64,000 nucleotides of DNA from Bin55 sp965205965 (GTDB lineage Bacteria; Pseudomonadota; Gammaproteobacteria; Pseudomonadales; Azotimanducaceae), in the NCBI GenBank assembly GCA_965205965.1, contig CBDBHT010000008.1:62001-126000 (forward strand), written 5' to 3'. The notes beneath the pieces were generated by a model. It did not search any database. It worked only from the letters and a program-made list of their open reading frames with translations, and was not told the origin of the DNA. The position numbers were made by a program, and so were the translations under genes. How positions within the stretch are numbered: the first letter of the stretch is position 1; each line of letters opens with the position of its first letter. Positions 38,444 through 47,977 of the stretch are shown piece after piece.

Positions 38444-39499
38444 ATGTCGGGATTGGAAAAGTATTTAGTGGGTGGTGCGGTCCGCGACCGGCTGCTTGGT
38501 CGAGAGTCCTACGATCAAGACTGGGTTGTTGTTGGTGCTACACCCGAGGAAATGTTGCGGAGCGGGTTTAAGTCCATTGGAAAGCAGTATCCGGTATTTC
38601 TTGAGCCTGGTACAAATCAGCAGCACACGTTGGCGAGAACCGAACGTAAGATAGGGAAGGGGCATGCTGGATTTTTGTTTGATGCCAATAGGAATACGTC
38701 GTTAGAAATGGACTTATACCGCCGGGACTTGACGATTAATGCAATGGCTCAAACCAAGGACGGGCGGTTGATCGATCCTTTCAATGGGCGGGCCGATCTT
38801 GAAAATCGGGTATTGCGCCATGTATCTGACGCGTTTGTCGAAGACCCGCTGCGCGTATTTAGGATTGCGCGTTTTGCTGCTCAGCTACCTGAATTCTCGA
38901 TAGCGACGGAAACCCAAAAATTGATGTGTACGATGCAGCCAACCCTTGCGGAATTGCCTGCGGAGCGGGTATGGATTGAATATAACCGAGCAGTCCATCA
39001 ACCAGCACCGGCTCGATTTTTCCAAACAGTGCATGAGACGAGCGTTGCTGAACCGTGGTTCGCTGGTCTAGATTTACTTTCACTCACTCGCTTCGTCAGA
39101 ACAAAATCTTTGTCGGGAACGTTTGTATTTGCTTCAGTTGGCTGGATTCATAATGAGTTAAGAACTGTTGAGCATTTCGAGCAATTGAAAGCACCGAAGC
39201 GAGTGTTGGAGATAGCGCGATTCGTGTCGGCGTACGGAAAATCATTGGCAGAATATCAAAATCTAGAAGCAGGTGAGATTTTGAGGCAGCTCACTGCATG
39301 CACGGCATTTAGGCCAGGTACGCTGTTTGAAGACGTGTACAGGGCGACTGAGCGTTGTTCGAGGAAAGATCTATCGTCGCTTCGAGAATTGGTGGAGAGA
39401 TTGACAAAACTTCGCGTTGATTCTGTGTCAGGCAAGGAGTACGGTTGCGAATTAAAAATCGCTCGTATACGTTTGATCGAGCAAGAACTTAAAGGTTAG
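38444..39499 (+). CDS. cca: CCA-adding tRNA nucleotidyltransferase lacking the HD domain
   Basis: Class II nucleotidyltransferase of 351 residues that builds or repairs the tRNA 3' CCA. It has KYLVGGAVRDRLLG, the catalytic YDQDWVVVGATP with two Asp, the RRDLTINAMAQ motif, DLENRVLRHVSDAF and EDPLRVFRIARFAAQL. Enterobacterial Cca (about 412 residues) carries an HD phosphohydrolase domain after the core; here that segment is missing, so the 2',3'-cyclic phosphodiesterase activity is probably absent. It follows apaH by 25 bp. Confidence 0.9.
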   Translation: MSGLEKYLVGGAVRDRLLGRESYDQDWVVVGATPEEMLRSGFKSIGKQYPVFLEPGTNQQHTLARTERKIGKGHAGFLFDANRNTSLEMDLYRRDLTINAMAQTKDGRLIDPFNGRADLENRVLRHVSDAFVEDPLRVFRIARFAAQLPEFSIATETQKLMCTMQPTLAELPAERVWIEYNRAVHQPAPARFFQTVHETSVAEPWFAGLDLLSLTRFVRTKSLSGTFVFASVGWIHNELRTVEHFEQLKAPKRVLEIARFVSAYGKSLAEYQNLEAGEILRQLTACTAFRPGTLFEDVYRATERCSRKDLSSLRELVERLTKLRVDSVSGKEYGCELKIARIRLIEQELKG

Positions 39500-39711
39500 C
39501 TAGAACATATCGACGCCAAGGCGAAGCCGCGGACCTTTCCAGCCGATTGGCGACGGAATTCCGGTACTCCATTCTCCATCTCTCATTTCGGGAGATGGTT
39601 GCACGTCGTCTATTACCATATGGGTACGATGGAAGACATGGCTCCTTCGTGTGCTAGCTGCTTCAAGAAGCTTGTCCTCATGGCAATATTCTGAAGATTT
39701 GTTATATGGAT
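39500..39711. terminator. cca-tsaD convergent spacer with a possible stem-loop
   Basis: The convergent spacer contains CCATCTCTCATTTCGGGAGATGG (39577-39599 region), an 8-bp stem with a small loop but no T-run. It is a weak candidate terminator for either gene. Confidence 0.3.
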
Positions 39712-40737
39712 TTATAACGATTTATTAGAAGCTCCTATCTGTTCAATATCTGAAACTGGCCACCGTGCTCTTACAAAAACTCCAGGATTCTCACAAAATC
39801 CGGCTTGCAAGCGCACATGTCCAGCGTATGCAATCATCGCCCCATTATCGGTACAAAGCTCTAAAGGAGCGTAATATACCGAAGCATTCAGCCTTTCAAG
39901 TCGCTCTCGAAGGCGTGTGTTTGCTGCAACCCCCCCACCAAGAACTAATGATTCTATATTTTGTTCTTTCAACGCACGCTCACATTTGATCTCAATCGTT
40001 TCTACGACTGCATCTTCAAATGCGTATGCAATATCAGCTCTTGTCTGCTCATTTAGCGTGTGTTGTTCGCGAACTTTGGTTAGTACTGCGGTCTTGAGTC
40101 CGCTAAAACTGAAATCCAGACCTGGGCGGTCGGTCATAGGCCTGGGAAACCGAAAGCGGTTCGGTACTCCGGACTCAGCTAGTTTTGCAAGAGCAGGACC
40201 ACCAGGGTAACTGAGGCCGAGCAATTTGGCGACCTTGTCAAATGCTTCACCAGCTGCGTCATCAAGTGACTCTCCGAGGATACGATAATTGCCAATTCCA
40301 TCTACACGAACGATCAAAGTATGCCCGCCGGAAACCAGCAAAGCCAAATAGGGAATGTCGGGTTTTTGATCCGCAATGAGTGGTGCCAGCATATGCGCTT
40401 CCATGTGATGAACGCCTATAGCTGGCTTTTCTAGTGCCCAAGCAAGATTCTGTCCGATGCCCGCTCCGATCATCAAACTACCTATCAAGCCTGGTCCAGC
40501 GGTGTACGCAATGCCATCAATGACACTGAGATCTATATGAGACTCGTTAAGAGTTCGACGAATAAGTGGAAGTGTCTTGCGTATGTGATCCCGCGACGCA
40601 AGTTCGGGAACTACTCCTCCGAATGGTGCGTGGACTTTAACCTGACTATATATTTGATTAGAAAGGATTCCACGTTCAGAATCGTAAACCGCGACCCCGG
40701 TTTCGTCGCACGAGGTCTCAATGCCAAGTATTTTCAT
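39712..40737 (-). CDS. tsaD: tRNA N6-threonylcarbamoyladenosine synthase subunit TsaD
   Basis: Protein of 341 residues when started at ATG 40737 (MKILGIETSCDETG), the family N-terminus; the frame is open upstream for 91 more codons that look like noise. It belongs to the ASKHA superfamily, with metal-binding HHMEAHMLA and LLVSGGHT, DDAAGEAFDKVAKLLGLSYPGG and VLGGGVAANTRLR. With TsaB, C and E it installs t6A37 on ANN-decoding tRNAs, including the intron-bearing tRNA-Ile in this window. In relatives it is divergent from rpsU; here 8.6 kb separates them. Confidence 0.95.
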   Translation of the reverse strand: MKILGIETSCDETGVAVYDSERGILSNQIYSQVKVHAPFGGVVPELASRDHIRKTLPLIRRTLNESHIDLSVIDGIAYTAGPGLIGSLMIGAGIGQNLAWALEKPAIGVHHMEAHMLAPLIADQKPDIPYLALLVSGGHTLIVRVDGIGNYRILGESLDDAAGEAFDKVAKLLGLSYPGGPALAKLAESGVPNRFRFPRPMTDRPGLDFSFSGLKTAVLTKVREQHTLNEQTRADIAYAFEDAVVETIEIKCERALKEQNIESLVLGGGVAANTRLRERLERLNASVYYAPLELCTDNGAMIAYAGHVRLQAGFCENPGVFVRARWPVSDIEQIGASNKSL

Positions 40738-41159
40738 TAGTTTTAAACCAAGTTCTGATGTCATGTTAGCGTAGCCGCCTGCATCACTTGGTCCTTTGTC
40801 GCAATAGGTTTCGCGTTTATGCATCATACGGCGTTTCCGATGTTGCACGGTTGGAAAGCTTAATGCTGCACCTGAGTACTTAGGGGACATCGATGCACGA
40901 GATTGCGTGTTTGTTGAACTACATCTGCAATTGATCGACCTCGGACGCGCTACCGGGAAGCCCCTCCCCCTTTTTTGATAGGGCGTGACGGTATACGGAA
41001 TTTCTGACACTCCTACAACTTAGCACTGGTGTTGTGCTTCTACCAGCAGATAGTACGGGATCGAGGCAAGAGTTCGAACATGGTATGTATCCTCTACGAT
41101 AAAAATCTTGGCATATCGGGTGATCAGCAACACGGCTTAGATCGGTTGCCGGTTCCCGA
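40738..41159. other. Gap upstream of tsaD
   Basis: It should hold the tsaD promoter, but I see no clear promoter and no supported gene. It marks the left edge of the accessory island. Confidence 0.35.
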
Positions 41160-41898
41160 CTAGCATGCCACGGTCCGGTTCGCCGGGACTACGTATACGA
41201 GAGGTGGTACTGAAAAGTGCGACAGCTTTGGACGATGGGGCGGAATTTTCTGCAGGAAAAGTTACTGCCCTAGACCGAAGCGAAAGCGGATCTGCCGATC
41301 ATGCGCCAGTGTGCATTGCTGGGTCTGTCGCGCGCGGTCATATATTATCGACCTAGGGGAGGGGATGTGGCCTTGAAACGGACGTTGGAGGCCCTCTATG
41401 AACGGAGCATCCGTACTATGGTGGTCGGCGGATGCGAGAGATGGGTCTGGAACCGATCTACCCGAAGCGGAGGACTTGCGTGAGGAACCCGGCGTACGAG
41501 ATGTTTCCGTATCTGCTAACCGTTATGGACTGGTTCAATCGCCGGGTGCTGTCGTGGCGATTGTTGAACACGCTGAATGTGGGCTTCTGCGTGGCGGTGC
41601 TGAACGAGGCATTGGGACGATACGGTCGTGTTCCGGCGTTTTTCGATACCAACCAAGGGTCTAGTTCACAAGCGCGGCATTCCTGAGCGTGTTGAAACGT
41701 CACAATATCGCCATCAGCGTGGACGGCAAGGGGTGTTGGCACGCGATAACGTGGTGGTGTCGAGTGCTTCCTTCTGGCGACCAAAGATGCGACGTAGCCA
41801 ACAAACAGGCGAACATTTTTATCACCCCCGTAGGGATGGTGAAGTGGGTCGGAACACATCTTAGATCTCCCCAATTGCTGTCTCACAAAATGGCACCA
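41160..41898 (+). pseudogene. IS3-family element remnant, copy 1 (orfB with internal deletion)
   Basis: Fragments in several frames match the OrfB integrase of the IS3 copy at 42929-44261: QCALLGLSRAVIYYRPRGGD, MGLEPIYPKRRTCVRNPAYEMFPYLL, VMDWFNRRVLSWRLLNTLNVGF and LKRHNIAISVDGKG. The middle section between PYLL and VMDW is deleted and there are several frameshifts. The right end (CTGTCTCAC then GGCACCACCT, ending about 41898) matches the end of copy 2. It is non-functional. Confidence 0.75.
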
Positions 41899-42219
41899 CC
41901 TCTCCATGGTATCGACGACGTTATTCGCGCGTAGCCCATTTTAATGATATTTTAGAATCTCCTTGCCAGAGGCGAAGACATCGTGCTGAGTCGTGCCTGC
42001 AAGAAGGACGATAGAATCATCGGTTGGCTCGGAAGTAGCTTGGCTACTGGTTCATCACGTTGTCCAAAAACGACTGCACAAGCTATCCTATGGAAGTTCG
42101 GCAAAAGCGACACCGTCAACGGAACGATCGGGTGTCATGCCCGGCTCGGCGCGTTTCTTGACTACGTTTAATTAACGTCACTCTAATTTGTGAAGCAATA
42201 AAATCAATATCAAGCGTAC
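41899..42219. other. Spacer between IS3 remnant and pilin gene
   Basis: Short overlapping frames of 60-62 codons occur at 41983-42175, without recognisable motifs. Confidence 0.35.
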
Positions 42220-42867
42220 TTAATCAATAATGATAGCCATGTCATATACATCAGAACCAGGTGGTTTGCTGCACCCCGTCTCCGTATAGGTGCCACCTAT
42301 GTATCCTGGAAGAGTGTCATTTGGGTTAATAACGAGCGTGTCGCTCCCATTATCTGTAACCGTTCCAAAGTTCTCGAGAATCTGCTGACAGACCTCAATG
42401 CTAGGAACTCCCGGGTACTCCACCTGAAGGTCCAGATCGCCGGGCCGTGGGCTAACGTCAATGTCCTCACCGAAAATATTAACTCCGTCGCCCAGCTGAT
42501 TCCGCCCCAAGTAAAGCTCTAGATCTGCAATGTCCGTAAAACCAGCGTATGTATTCGCATGTACCGGAGCATGCCGGTACTTAACTGCGGCCCTCTGCAG
42601 CAATTGGATTTCATTTGCCGCCACCTGTACATGGCTTTTGTCTGCGAGCATGGTGTACAGTTCAAATAAGCTGAACAGCACGCTCGCAACGATGCCGAAT
42701 ACTAACACAATTTCGGTTATCGAAAAGCCATTTTTGGGGCTAGGGACGCATTCTCGCCAAGGAAGTTTGTAGGGGCTAGAGGAGACGGTACCACAATCTC
42801 CCTTCCTGTTTTTTTCAGCCACTGGCGGCATTCCGTTTTCAATAAATTTTCTAAGATATATCATCAT
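42220..42867 (-). CDS. Orphan type IVb-like prepilin
   Basis: A frame of 215 residues with a class III (type IV prepilin) leader: KNG-FSITEIVLVFGIVASVLF, where Gly47 is the cleavage site and Glu52 is the +5 Glu, followed by a long hydrophobic alpha1 helix and AANEIQLLQRAAVKYR. Two cysteines near the C-terminus (VCQQIL and TGCSKPPG) can form the pilin disulfide loop. The size and long leader fit type IVb pilins such as the PilS group of conjugative plasmids. The leader start is uncertain (42867 or the ATG at 42831). No prepilin peptidase, ATPase or secretin gene is nearby, so it is orphaned between two IS3 copies. Confidence 0.72.
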   Translation of the reverse strand: MMIYLRKFIENGMPPVAEKNRKGDCGTVSSSPYKLPWRECVPSPKNGFSITEIVLVFGIVASVLFSLFELYTMLADKSHVQVAANEIQLLQRAAVKYRHAPVHANTYAGFTDIADLELYLGRNQLGDGVNIFGEDIDVSPRPGDLDLQVEYPGVPSIEVCQQILENFGTVTDNGSDTLVINPNDTLPGYIGGTYTETGCSKPPGSDVYDMAIIID

Positions 42868-42984
42868 AATTCATATAATCTCCATTCTGGCCCAGTTATA
42901 AAGAACTAACCAAATGTTCTTAAACACAGGTGGTGCGGTTCTGTGAGACAGCATTTCGGATGATTTAAGCTGTACTTTGCCCCA

Positions 42985-43012
42985 CTTCACCACCCCCATG
43001 GGGGTGGTGAAG
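42985..43012. terminator. Perfect 28-bp palindrome at IS3 3' end
   Basis: Arms CTTCACCACCCCCA and its exact complement. A decayed version is present in copy 1 near 41823-41848. There is no T-run; probably a transcription-blocking or end-protecting hairpin. Confidence 0.5.
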
Positions 43013-43030
43013 ATTTTGGATTCGTTGCCG

Positions 43031-43990
43031 CTACGCCGCATGCTGCTGTTCCATCCGATCATCATGATAGACGTCGTCGGATGTTCGGTAGTCCAACGCC
43101 TGATGGGGTCGGTGCTGGTTGTAGCACTCAATCCAGACACCGTTTCGAGCCTGCGCTTCCCGTGAATCCTCGAATGCATGCAGGTACACACATTTGTATT
43201 TCAGCGATCGCCAGAAACGTTCCACTACCGCGTTGTCGCGCCAGCCGCCTTGCCATCCATACTGATCGTAATGCTGTGACGGCGCAACACCTTCAGGAAC
43301 TCCGCGCTCGTGAATTGGGATCCCTGATCCGTGCTGAAGATTGCCGGGCAACCATGATGCTTCAAGGGTTCGTTCAACGCCTCCACGTAGAACCCCGCAT
43401 CCAGCGTGTTCGACAACTTCCACGACAATACCCGCCGGCTGTACTAGTCCATGACCGCCACCAGATACAGGTAACCCCGCCCGCATCGGCAGATACGTAA
43501 AACCGGTCGTCCACACCTCGTTCGGTGCCGCGATCTCTTGATCCCTCAACAGATACGGATACTGCTCGTGGGACGGATCCCGCACGCTCGTCCGACGCGC
43601 CGGATGAATCGGCGTCAGCCTCATCTCCCGCATCACCCGTCGAATGCGACGGAGCCCCAGATCCCCACCGCGGTCCCTCAACGCCAACCGCATCCGTCGA
43701 CTGCCGTAGTACGGATGACCTTCGTAGATCGCTTCAAAATTCTGGTTCAACGCCCCCTCCGTCTCACCCGCGGAGTGCCTTGGAACAGTAGTACGAGGCC
43801 CGCGAGACAGAGCACCCCACTCGCACTGACGCGTGATCGGCAAACTTGATTGGGGATCTATCATCGCCTGCCTTTGGGTTCGGTCCAAGGCACGAGATTT
43901 CCCTGCAGAAAGTCTCGCTCCATGGTCCATTCCCTAGTCTTGCGATGCCGCTTATCCGGATCCAGAGACGCCCCGGAATCGACTGGCTTG
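43031..43990 (-). pseudogene. IS3-family OrfB integrase, frameshifted
   Basis: Readable pieces are YEGHPYYGSRRMRLALRD, RRTSVRDPSHEQYPYLLRDQ, then in another frame SWKLSNTLDAGFYVEALNEP and AIFSTDQGSQFTSAEFLKVL, and back again for RDNAVVERFWRSLKYKCVYL and WIECYNQHRPHQALDY. The DDE residues (Asp in STDQGSQF, Glu in VVERFWRSLK) are present but split between frames by at least two shifts. Confidence 0.8.
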
Positions 43991-43993
43991 CTC

Positions 43994-44176
43994 TTACGCT
44001 CGAACACCGCCGAGCCCTTCCCCCAGCAACCACTTCTTCCAGCACTGGATCTGCGATGCTTGAAGTGTAAACCGCGACGACAGCTCCGCCAGCATTTGCT
44101 CCCCTTTCACAGCTTCCAACGCCACCTGGAATTTGAACGCCGGCGAATGCCGCCGGCGACCCCGTTTGCTTATCAT
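43994..44176 (-). CDS. IS3-family OrfA (helix-turn-helix)
   Basis: A 60-residue frame, MISKRGRRRHSPAFKFQVAL onward, is a typical IS3 OrfA helix-turn-helix protein, slightly short at the C-terminus. In an intact element a -1 frameshift would fuse it to OrfB, but OrfB is broken here. Confidence 0.6.
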   Translation of the reverse strand: MISKRGRRRHSPAFKFQVALEAVKGEQMLAELSSRFTLQASQIQCWKKWLLGEGLGGVRA

Positions 44177-44261
44177 ATATATCTCCCGTTAATTTCGAAT
44201 GACACGGGTCGCACACATCTTAAGCCATCATCGAAAACTGTCTCATATTTGCGGCACCACT

Positions 44262-44892
44262 GCTAACTTTTCCGCGATCTAGACTCTTAGAGCACTTGAT
44301 TTTGAATGAGAAAACCTTCACCATTTATAATTCTAAACAACGGTCTAAGGCTTCAACCTTCACTTAAATAGGTAGATAAGATTATATCATATCAACATGC
44401 CTTGTTGCTAAGTAATGGCATAGAGCATAGGAAAAAGAATTTAGCTATTTGTTGGATTTCCAGTATGCGTTTATGTATGCTGGAGTAGGGGTGTAAATGG
44501 CGTGCCCAGTCGGCGTGCTACGGGAGTTGGAACTCGTTGTACCAGCGTATGCGCCGATAAGTAGAGATCGGGGCGTTGGTGCAGGTCTTCCAGGAGTTGA
44601 GGCATATCGGCGTTCTCCCGAGGGAGGCAGCAATTCCCCATATAGTTTCGATTTGAGCTGGGTGTCGACCTTTCCGTGGTTTGGTACGGAAAATCGGCGT
44701 TGCCTAGTGTTCCACACGACGTTTGGTCAGGCGTGGAGATGGGTTACGGGTACCGATCCGCGGATCCCTTGACGATCCCAGAAGTCTGCGCCGTAGAAAA
44801 TTTTTAGGACATTTTTAGGATATCTAGTTTATAAATCGGCTAGAATAGGAATAAGGTACTTTTCAAACATCTATTTTAGGAAACACATCCTA
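44262..44892. other. Gap with possible IS fragment
   Basis: A GC-rich patch at about 44480-44770 has open frames on both strands. One minus-strand frame reads RRIRWYNEFQLP, loosely like an integrase C-terminus, but this is too short to assign. Confidence 0.3.
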
Positions 44893-45267
44893 CTAAAGAA
44901 CACTTGCACGTTTCTGCGACTCAGACTGTTCGGTTTGGCACTTGGTCGCCACAAGCTTATCAATCGCATTTATTCGACCTTTTAGCCTGAGCTAATGCGT
45001 CTTCTGAGTTTCCAGTAACGGCACCAAGTCCAGGTAAAACTAGAACATTTAGCACAATGTCGCGTCGTCTTGCTCCGCGTTGCCTCTTGGTTAGAACGTC
45101 CACTTTTTCTTGTTCTATCCGCCGTTCCACTATTAACTCTTGGCATGACAAATCCCTATATACGGGATAGAAGAAACATTGGCCGGAGGGATCGCTTGAG
45201 GTGGGGTGGCGCACCCGGTCAGTAAAAACAGAGTTGTTACAGTGATAGATAAGAGCAAGTATTTCAT
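44893..45267 (-). pseudogene. Small plasmid/phage-type lipoprotein, two frameshifts
   Basis: From ATG 45267 the first frame encodes a lipoprotein signal, MKYLLLSITVTTLFLLTGCA, with the lipobox LTGC, then TPPQAIPPANVSSIPY. The coding then shifts to a second frame (YRDLSCQELIVE, VDVLTKRQRGARRRD, LVLPGLGAVTGNSEDALAQAK) and again to a third (GRINAIDKLVATKCQ) ending at 44893. Joined, they match the pattern of small lipoproteins common on plasmids and prophages: CATPP, then SC..L..E, a hydrophobic segment, LKG and a final Lys-Cys. The family has no settled function. The frame changes show it is dead. Confidence 0.65.
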
Positions 45268-46359
45268 AATTGTGATTGGCTCGTGTTTGCAGAGTGTGGC
45301 TAAGGAGCTACAAGGAAAGGGAGGGTAGACTACACTTCATATTTATTTTCATTATGGTCGTGGGCAATGGCTATTGGTCATGCAGAGAATATCAATCCTC
45401 TCCGAAAGCTGTTACCTCATAATTTAAAAGATTATACTCATTTCCCAATTTCGATAAACGTAAGACAGTAAGGGATGTGCTCGAAAGTTATGTTTGGGAT
45501 CGATTGATTCAATCTACCATCTTGATTACTTCTTGGTTCCGATTTGCCCGGATATCGTCCTTGAATTGGATGCCGTCAACCAGCTCCGCCAGTTTCTTGA
45601 ATCCTCGCAGCGAGCACCACTACGTCTTGGCACAGGTATTAGCTTGAATATCATATGGGAACCTCTATTTACCTATTGCCTACGCTGTCCTACCCAGATG
45701 ATTTTTTACTAACAAGTCGAATGAAGAGGTGTTGCAGATGAGCCCCGTGAACCTGTTTGGACTTCCAGACCATTTGCGTCGCCTGTCGGCGACCAGTAAT
45801 TTCCAGTGAGCAAATGTCTGGATACTGGCAGTATGTTCAAAAGATGGATGAGCATTTCTTTGATTTAACTACATTTTTTCACTCCAGTTTGATGACGTGC
45901 CCCAATTTATACAGCCCGGAAAGTGACAAAAGTTCGCGAAAACCATGGGACGAAAACAGCCGAAAGTCCTATTAAAACCAGCAATTCACAACTCGCTGGA
46001 AATGACTGCCTCGGAACTGCTTCACCACCAACTTTAGTCGAATGCAAGTCTCATCAGTGGATCGCCTGGCGGCAACATTTCAAGCGCGAAGATGACTGTT
46101 GGGAATGAAGCAATGTACTATTTCTCTTGCGTACCCGATGGGTACCGCAGGATATTGTTCGTGTTGCACGACGTCCGTTCCAATACCAACGAGTCTCTCG
46201 CTGAATATTACATTCGAACTTACAAACACTTGATACCGCCCGGTGTGGAAATTTAGGAGTATAATCAAGACCAGAAAACGATCCAGCGACATTGTCAGTC
46301 CTCTTGAGTGGGACACTCGCAAGCAACCATTTCCACAGATTCCTCTTTCATTCACAGAC
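45268..46359. other. Gene-poor stretch with one miniature element
   Basis: Apart from the 215-bp element at 45794-46008 and a lone ACCTCTATTTACC terminus at 45661, only short fragments are seen. A minus-strand stretch near 45560-45630 (RGFKKLAELVDGIQFKDDI) may be another IS tail, but I cannot assign it. Confidence 0.35.
45794..46008 (+). repeat. 215-bp miniature inverted-repeat element, copy B
   Basis: Same length and termini as the copy at 28456 (CAGTAATTTCCAGTGAG at the left, CTCGCTGGAAATGACTG at the right), in the opposite orientation. Confidence 0.85.
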
Positions 46360-47646
46360 CTATTGCTCCCCGATCCCAGCCAGATCTTCGGGCCGTAGCC
46401 GGTAGCGTATCGCGTTGCCCTCATGTAGTCCGCGGAACTCCCGAGCGATATAGTCGACGACATGCACGCGATCCTCTTCCGGGATATCAGCCTCGGCCAC
46501 CATTTCCCTGATATCTTCTTGTCGAAAATCTTTCCACTCGAGCACACAGTGCCGCACGGACTTTCGGACGAATTCGCGATAGACGAACGCTGCTCTTTCC
46601 GGCGACTCGAGCTCGGCGCGGAGCATCTTGTAATTCTCGGCTGAGGCGAGATAGGCGTCGATATAGATATCGCGCAACAAAGACACGTTATTCAACTCGT
46701 AGATACCGATGAGTCCATCAATATAGGCACTATCATCCATGGCGATAAAAGACATAGGTGCAAGATCGGCCTTCAGGAGCGGAATATTTGAGGCGATGCG
46801 CGAGGTTCGCTTGTTGATGTCGTCGAAGGCCTGAAGATAGGGGATGTGGGCAAGGAGAAAAAAGGACTGTTCGAAAGCGTCCGTGATTCCCGCCGCCTTC
46901 GCAATGAGAACGTCGAATTCCTCCTTGATCGCGAAAGGGTCGTCAAGCGGCCGGTAGATCGAATGGGAGATCCCGACGGGCATGCGTCGCAGCCGCCCCG
47001 CCATGGCCGGATCCACAAGAAGGCCATTGGCGAGCAAAGCGTGAATGTTGAAGACATCTGGCCGGCTGATCATTATCTCGTCCAGATGATTGACAACATA
47101 CTCGATCGCTTCCTTATGGTTGAGAATCATCACCGCTTCCTTGCGGTCCTTGCCAGCTGCTTCTTCTCCGAAGCGGATTAGCCGCTCGGTCTCTAGGATG
47201 TCGTAGGTATTCCCCTCCATACGCGATGATGCCCAAGACAAGTCCACAAGAAGGCGTTCCAGAATACGCCGCGCGTATGTGCCTCCCGGGAGCGGCAATG
47301 GTATCGGCCGCCCGGCGTCATGCAGGCACTGACGGTCACCATCGCTCAGGTAGAAGCTCTTGTCCGGGACATAGCTATCGACAAACTCCTTTCTATAGAC
47401 TGCCAGCTTGCGACGGTTGTATGGAGTTTGCAGATACGCGCGAACCACGGCCGCGCCTGCCAAGCTGTACCCCGTGGCTCGGGCCCTGCCCGAAACCTCA
47501 AGCCGACCCTCATCGACAAGCCGCCTCAGTGCGCGCCAGATCGTCGGTGAGCTGACCTCCGGCGCAACATGGCGTCGAATATCCTCCCTCCCGGTGCCGG
47601 GATGCTCCCCTATATATTCGAGGATGCTCTGATCTGTGATTGGCAT
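46360..47646 (-). CDS. Fic-domain protein with N-terminal winged helix and inhibitory motif
   Basis: Intact protein of 428 residues. Residues 1-62 form a winged helix-turn-helix (ILEYIGEHPGTGREDIRRHV, SPTIWRALRRLVDEGRLEVSG). A class II inhibitory motif S-x3-E-G is at Ser140-Glu144-Gly145 (ASSRMEGN), which in this family blocks ATP binding. The Fic motif is the HxPYLQAFxDxNKRTSR variant: catalytic His267, Asp275/Asp276, Asn278, Lys279 and Arg280/Arg283 (HIPYLQAFDDINKRTSRI). Such proteins usually AMPylate targets and some act as toxins with self-contained antitoxin segments. The gene is more GC-rich than its surroundings and lies in the tsaD-rpsU island, so it is probably acquired. Its promoter region carries repeated GAAACGAT sites, a likely operator for its own helix-turn-helix. 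Confidence 0.88.
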   Translation of the reverse strand: MPITDQSILEYIGEHPGTGREDIRRHVAPEVSSPTIWRALRRLVDEGRLEVSGRARATGYSLAGAAVVRAYLQTPYNRRKLAVYRKEFVDSYVPDKSFYLSDGDRQCLHDAGRPIPLPLPGGTYARRILERLLVDLSWASSRMEGNTYDILETERLIRFGEEAAGKDRKEAVMILNHKEAIEYVVNHLDEIMISRPDVFNIHALLANGLLVDPAMAGRLRRMPVGISHSIYRPLDDPFAIKEEFDVLIAKAAGITDAFEQSFFLLAHIPYLQAFDDINKRTSRIASNIPLLKADLAPMSFIAMDDSAYIDGLIGIYELNNVSLLRDIYIDAYLASAENYKMLRAELESPERAAFVYREFVRKSVRHCVLEWKDFRQEDIREMVAEADIPEEDRVHVVDYIAREFRGLHEGNAIRYRLRPEDLAGIGEQ

Positions 47647-47857
47647 GAAACGATTCCGTGGAGCGGCGAAACGATTATACTATTAGAATAAAGGTATATT
47701 TCCATGTCGGCAAGTTATCATTTCATCTATTTTGAAACGATACAGCTGGCCCCTTCATATTCGTAATGATAGACAAGTCGGATGAAACAATTAAGTTATT
47801 GATTAATATAGGAAAAGTTACATTTGAGCTATATCGTTTCAAGGTAAACGAAACGAT
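47647..47857. promoter_or_regulatory. GAAACGAT operator array upstream of the fic gene
   Basis: Exact GAAACGAT octamers occur at 47647-47654 (touching the start codon), 47668-47675, 47734-47741 and 47850-47857; the inverse ATCGTTTC is at 47833-47840 and a one-mismatch copy at 47784-47791. The first two are 21 bp apart, two helical turns. The last two form an inverted pair with a 9-bp spacer. A TATAAT-like -10 box on the minus strand (47674-47679) overlaps the second site, so occupation would block the promoter. Confidence 0.7.
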
Positions 47858-47977
47858 ATGCAAAAACCTACCGTAGACACTGGAAGATGTTCAGCCCGAC
47901 CAGGGTATGGTGCCTTCGGCCAAACGGTTCGAACCACTGCCTTCACGTCAAGTGCAAACCTCTATTAACCTACAGGC

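Larger units (their letters stand above)
42929..44261 (-). mobile_element. IS3-family insertion sequence, copy 2, frameshifted
   Basis: Imperfect ends GGTGGTGCGG..GTGAGACAG at 42929 and the complement of AGTGGTGCCG..TGAGACAG at 44261 define about 1.33 kb. It holds OrfA (43994-44176: RRRHSPAFKFQVALEAVKGE, ASQIQCWKKWLLGEG) and OrfB pieces in two or three frames (43031-43990). A perfect 28-bp palindrome follows orfB at 42985-43012. The element abuts the orphan pilin gene. Confidence 0.8.

Noticed and set aside
46360..47646. Fic gene as a broken or catalytically dead protein because the motif is not HPFxDGNGR
   Set aside because: The HxPYLQAFxDxNKRTSR variant is a recognised Fic subgroup that keeps the His, acidic, Asn and Arg positions; the frame is intact.
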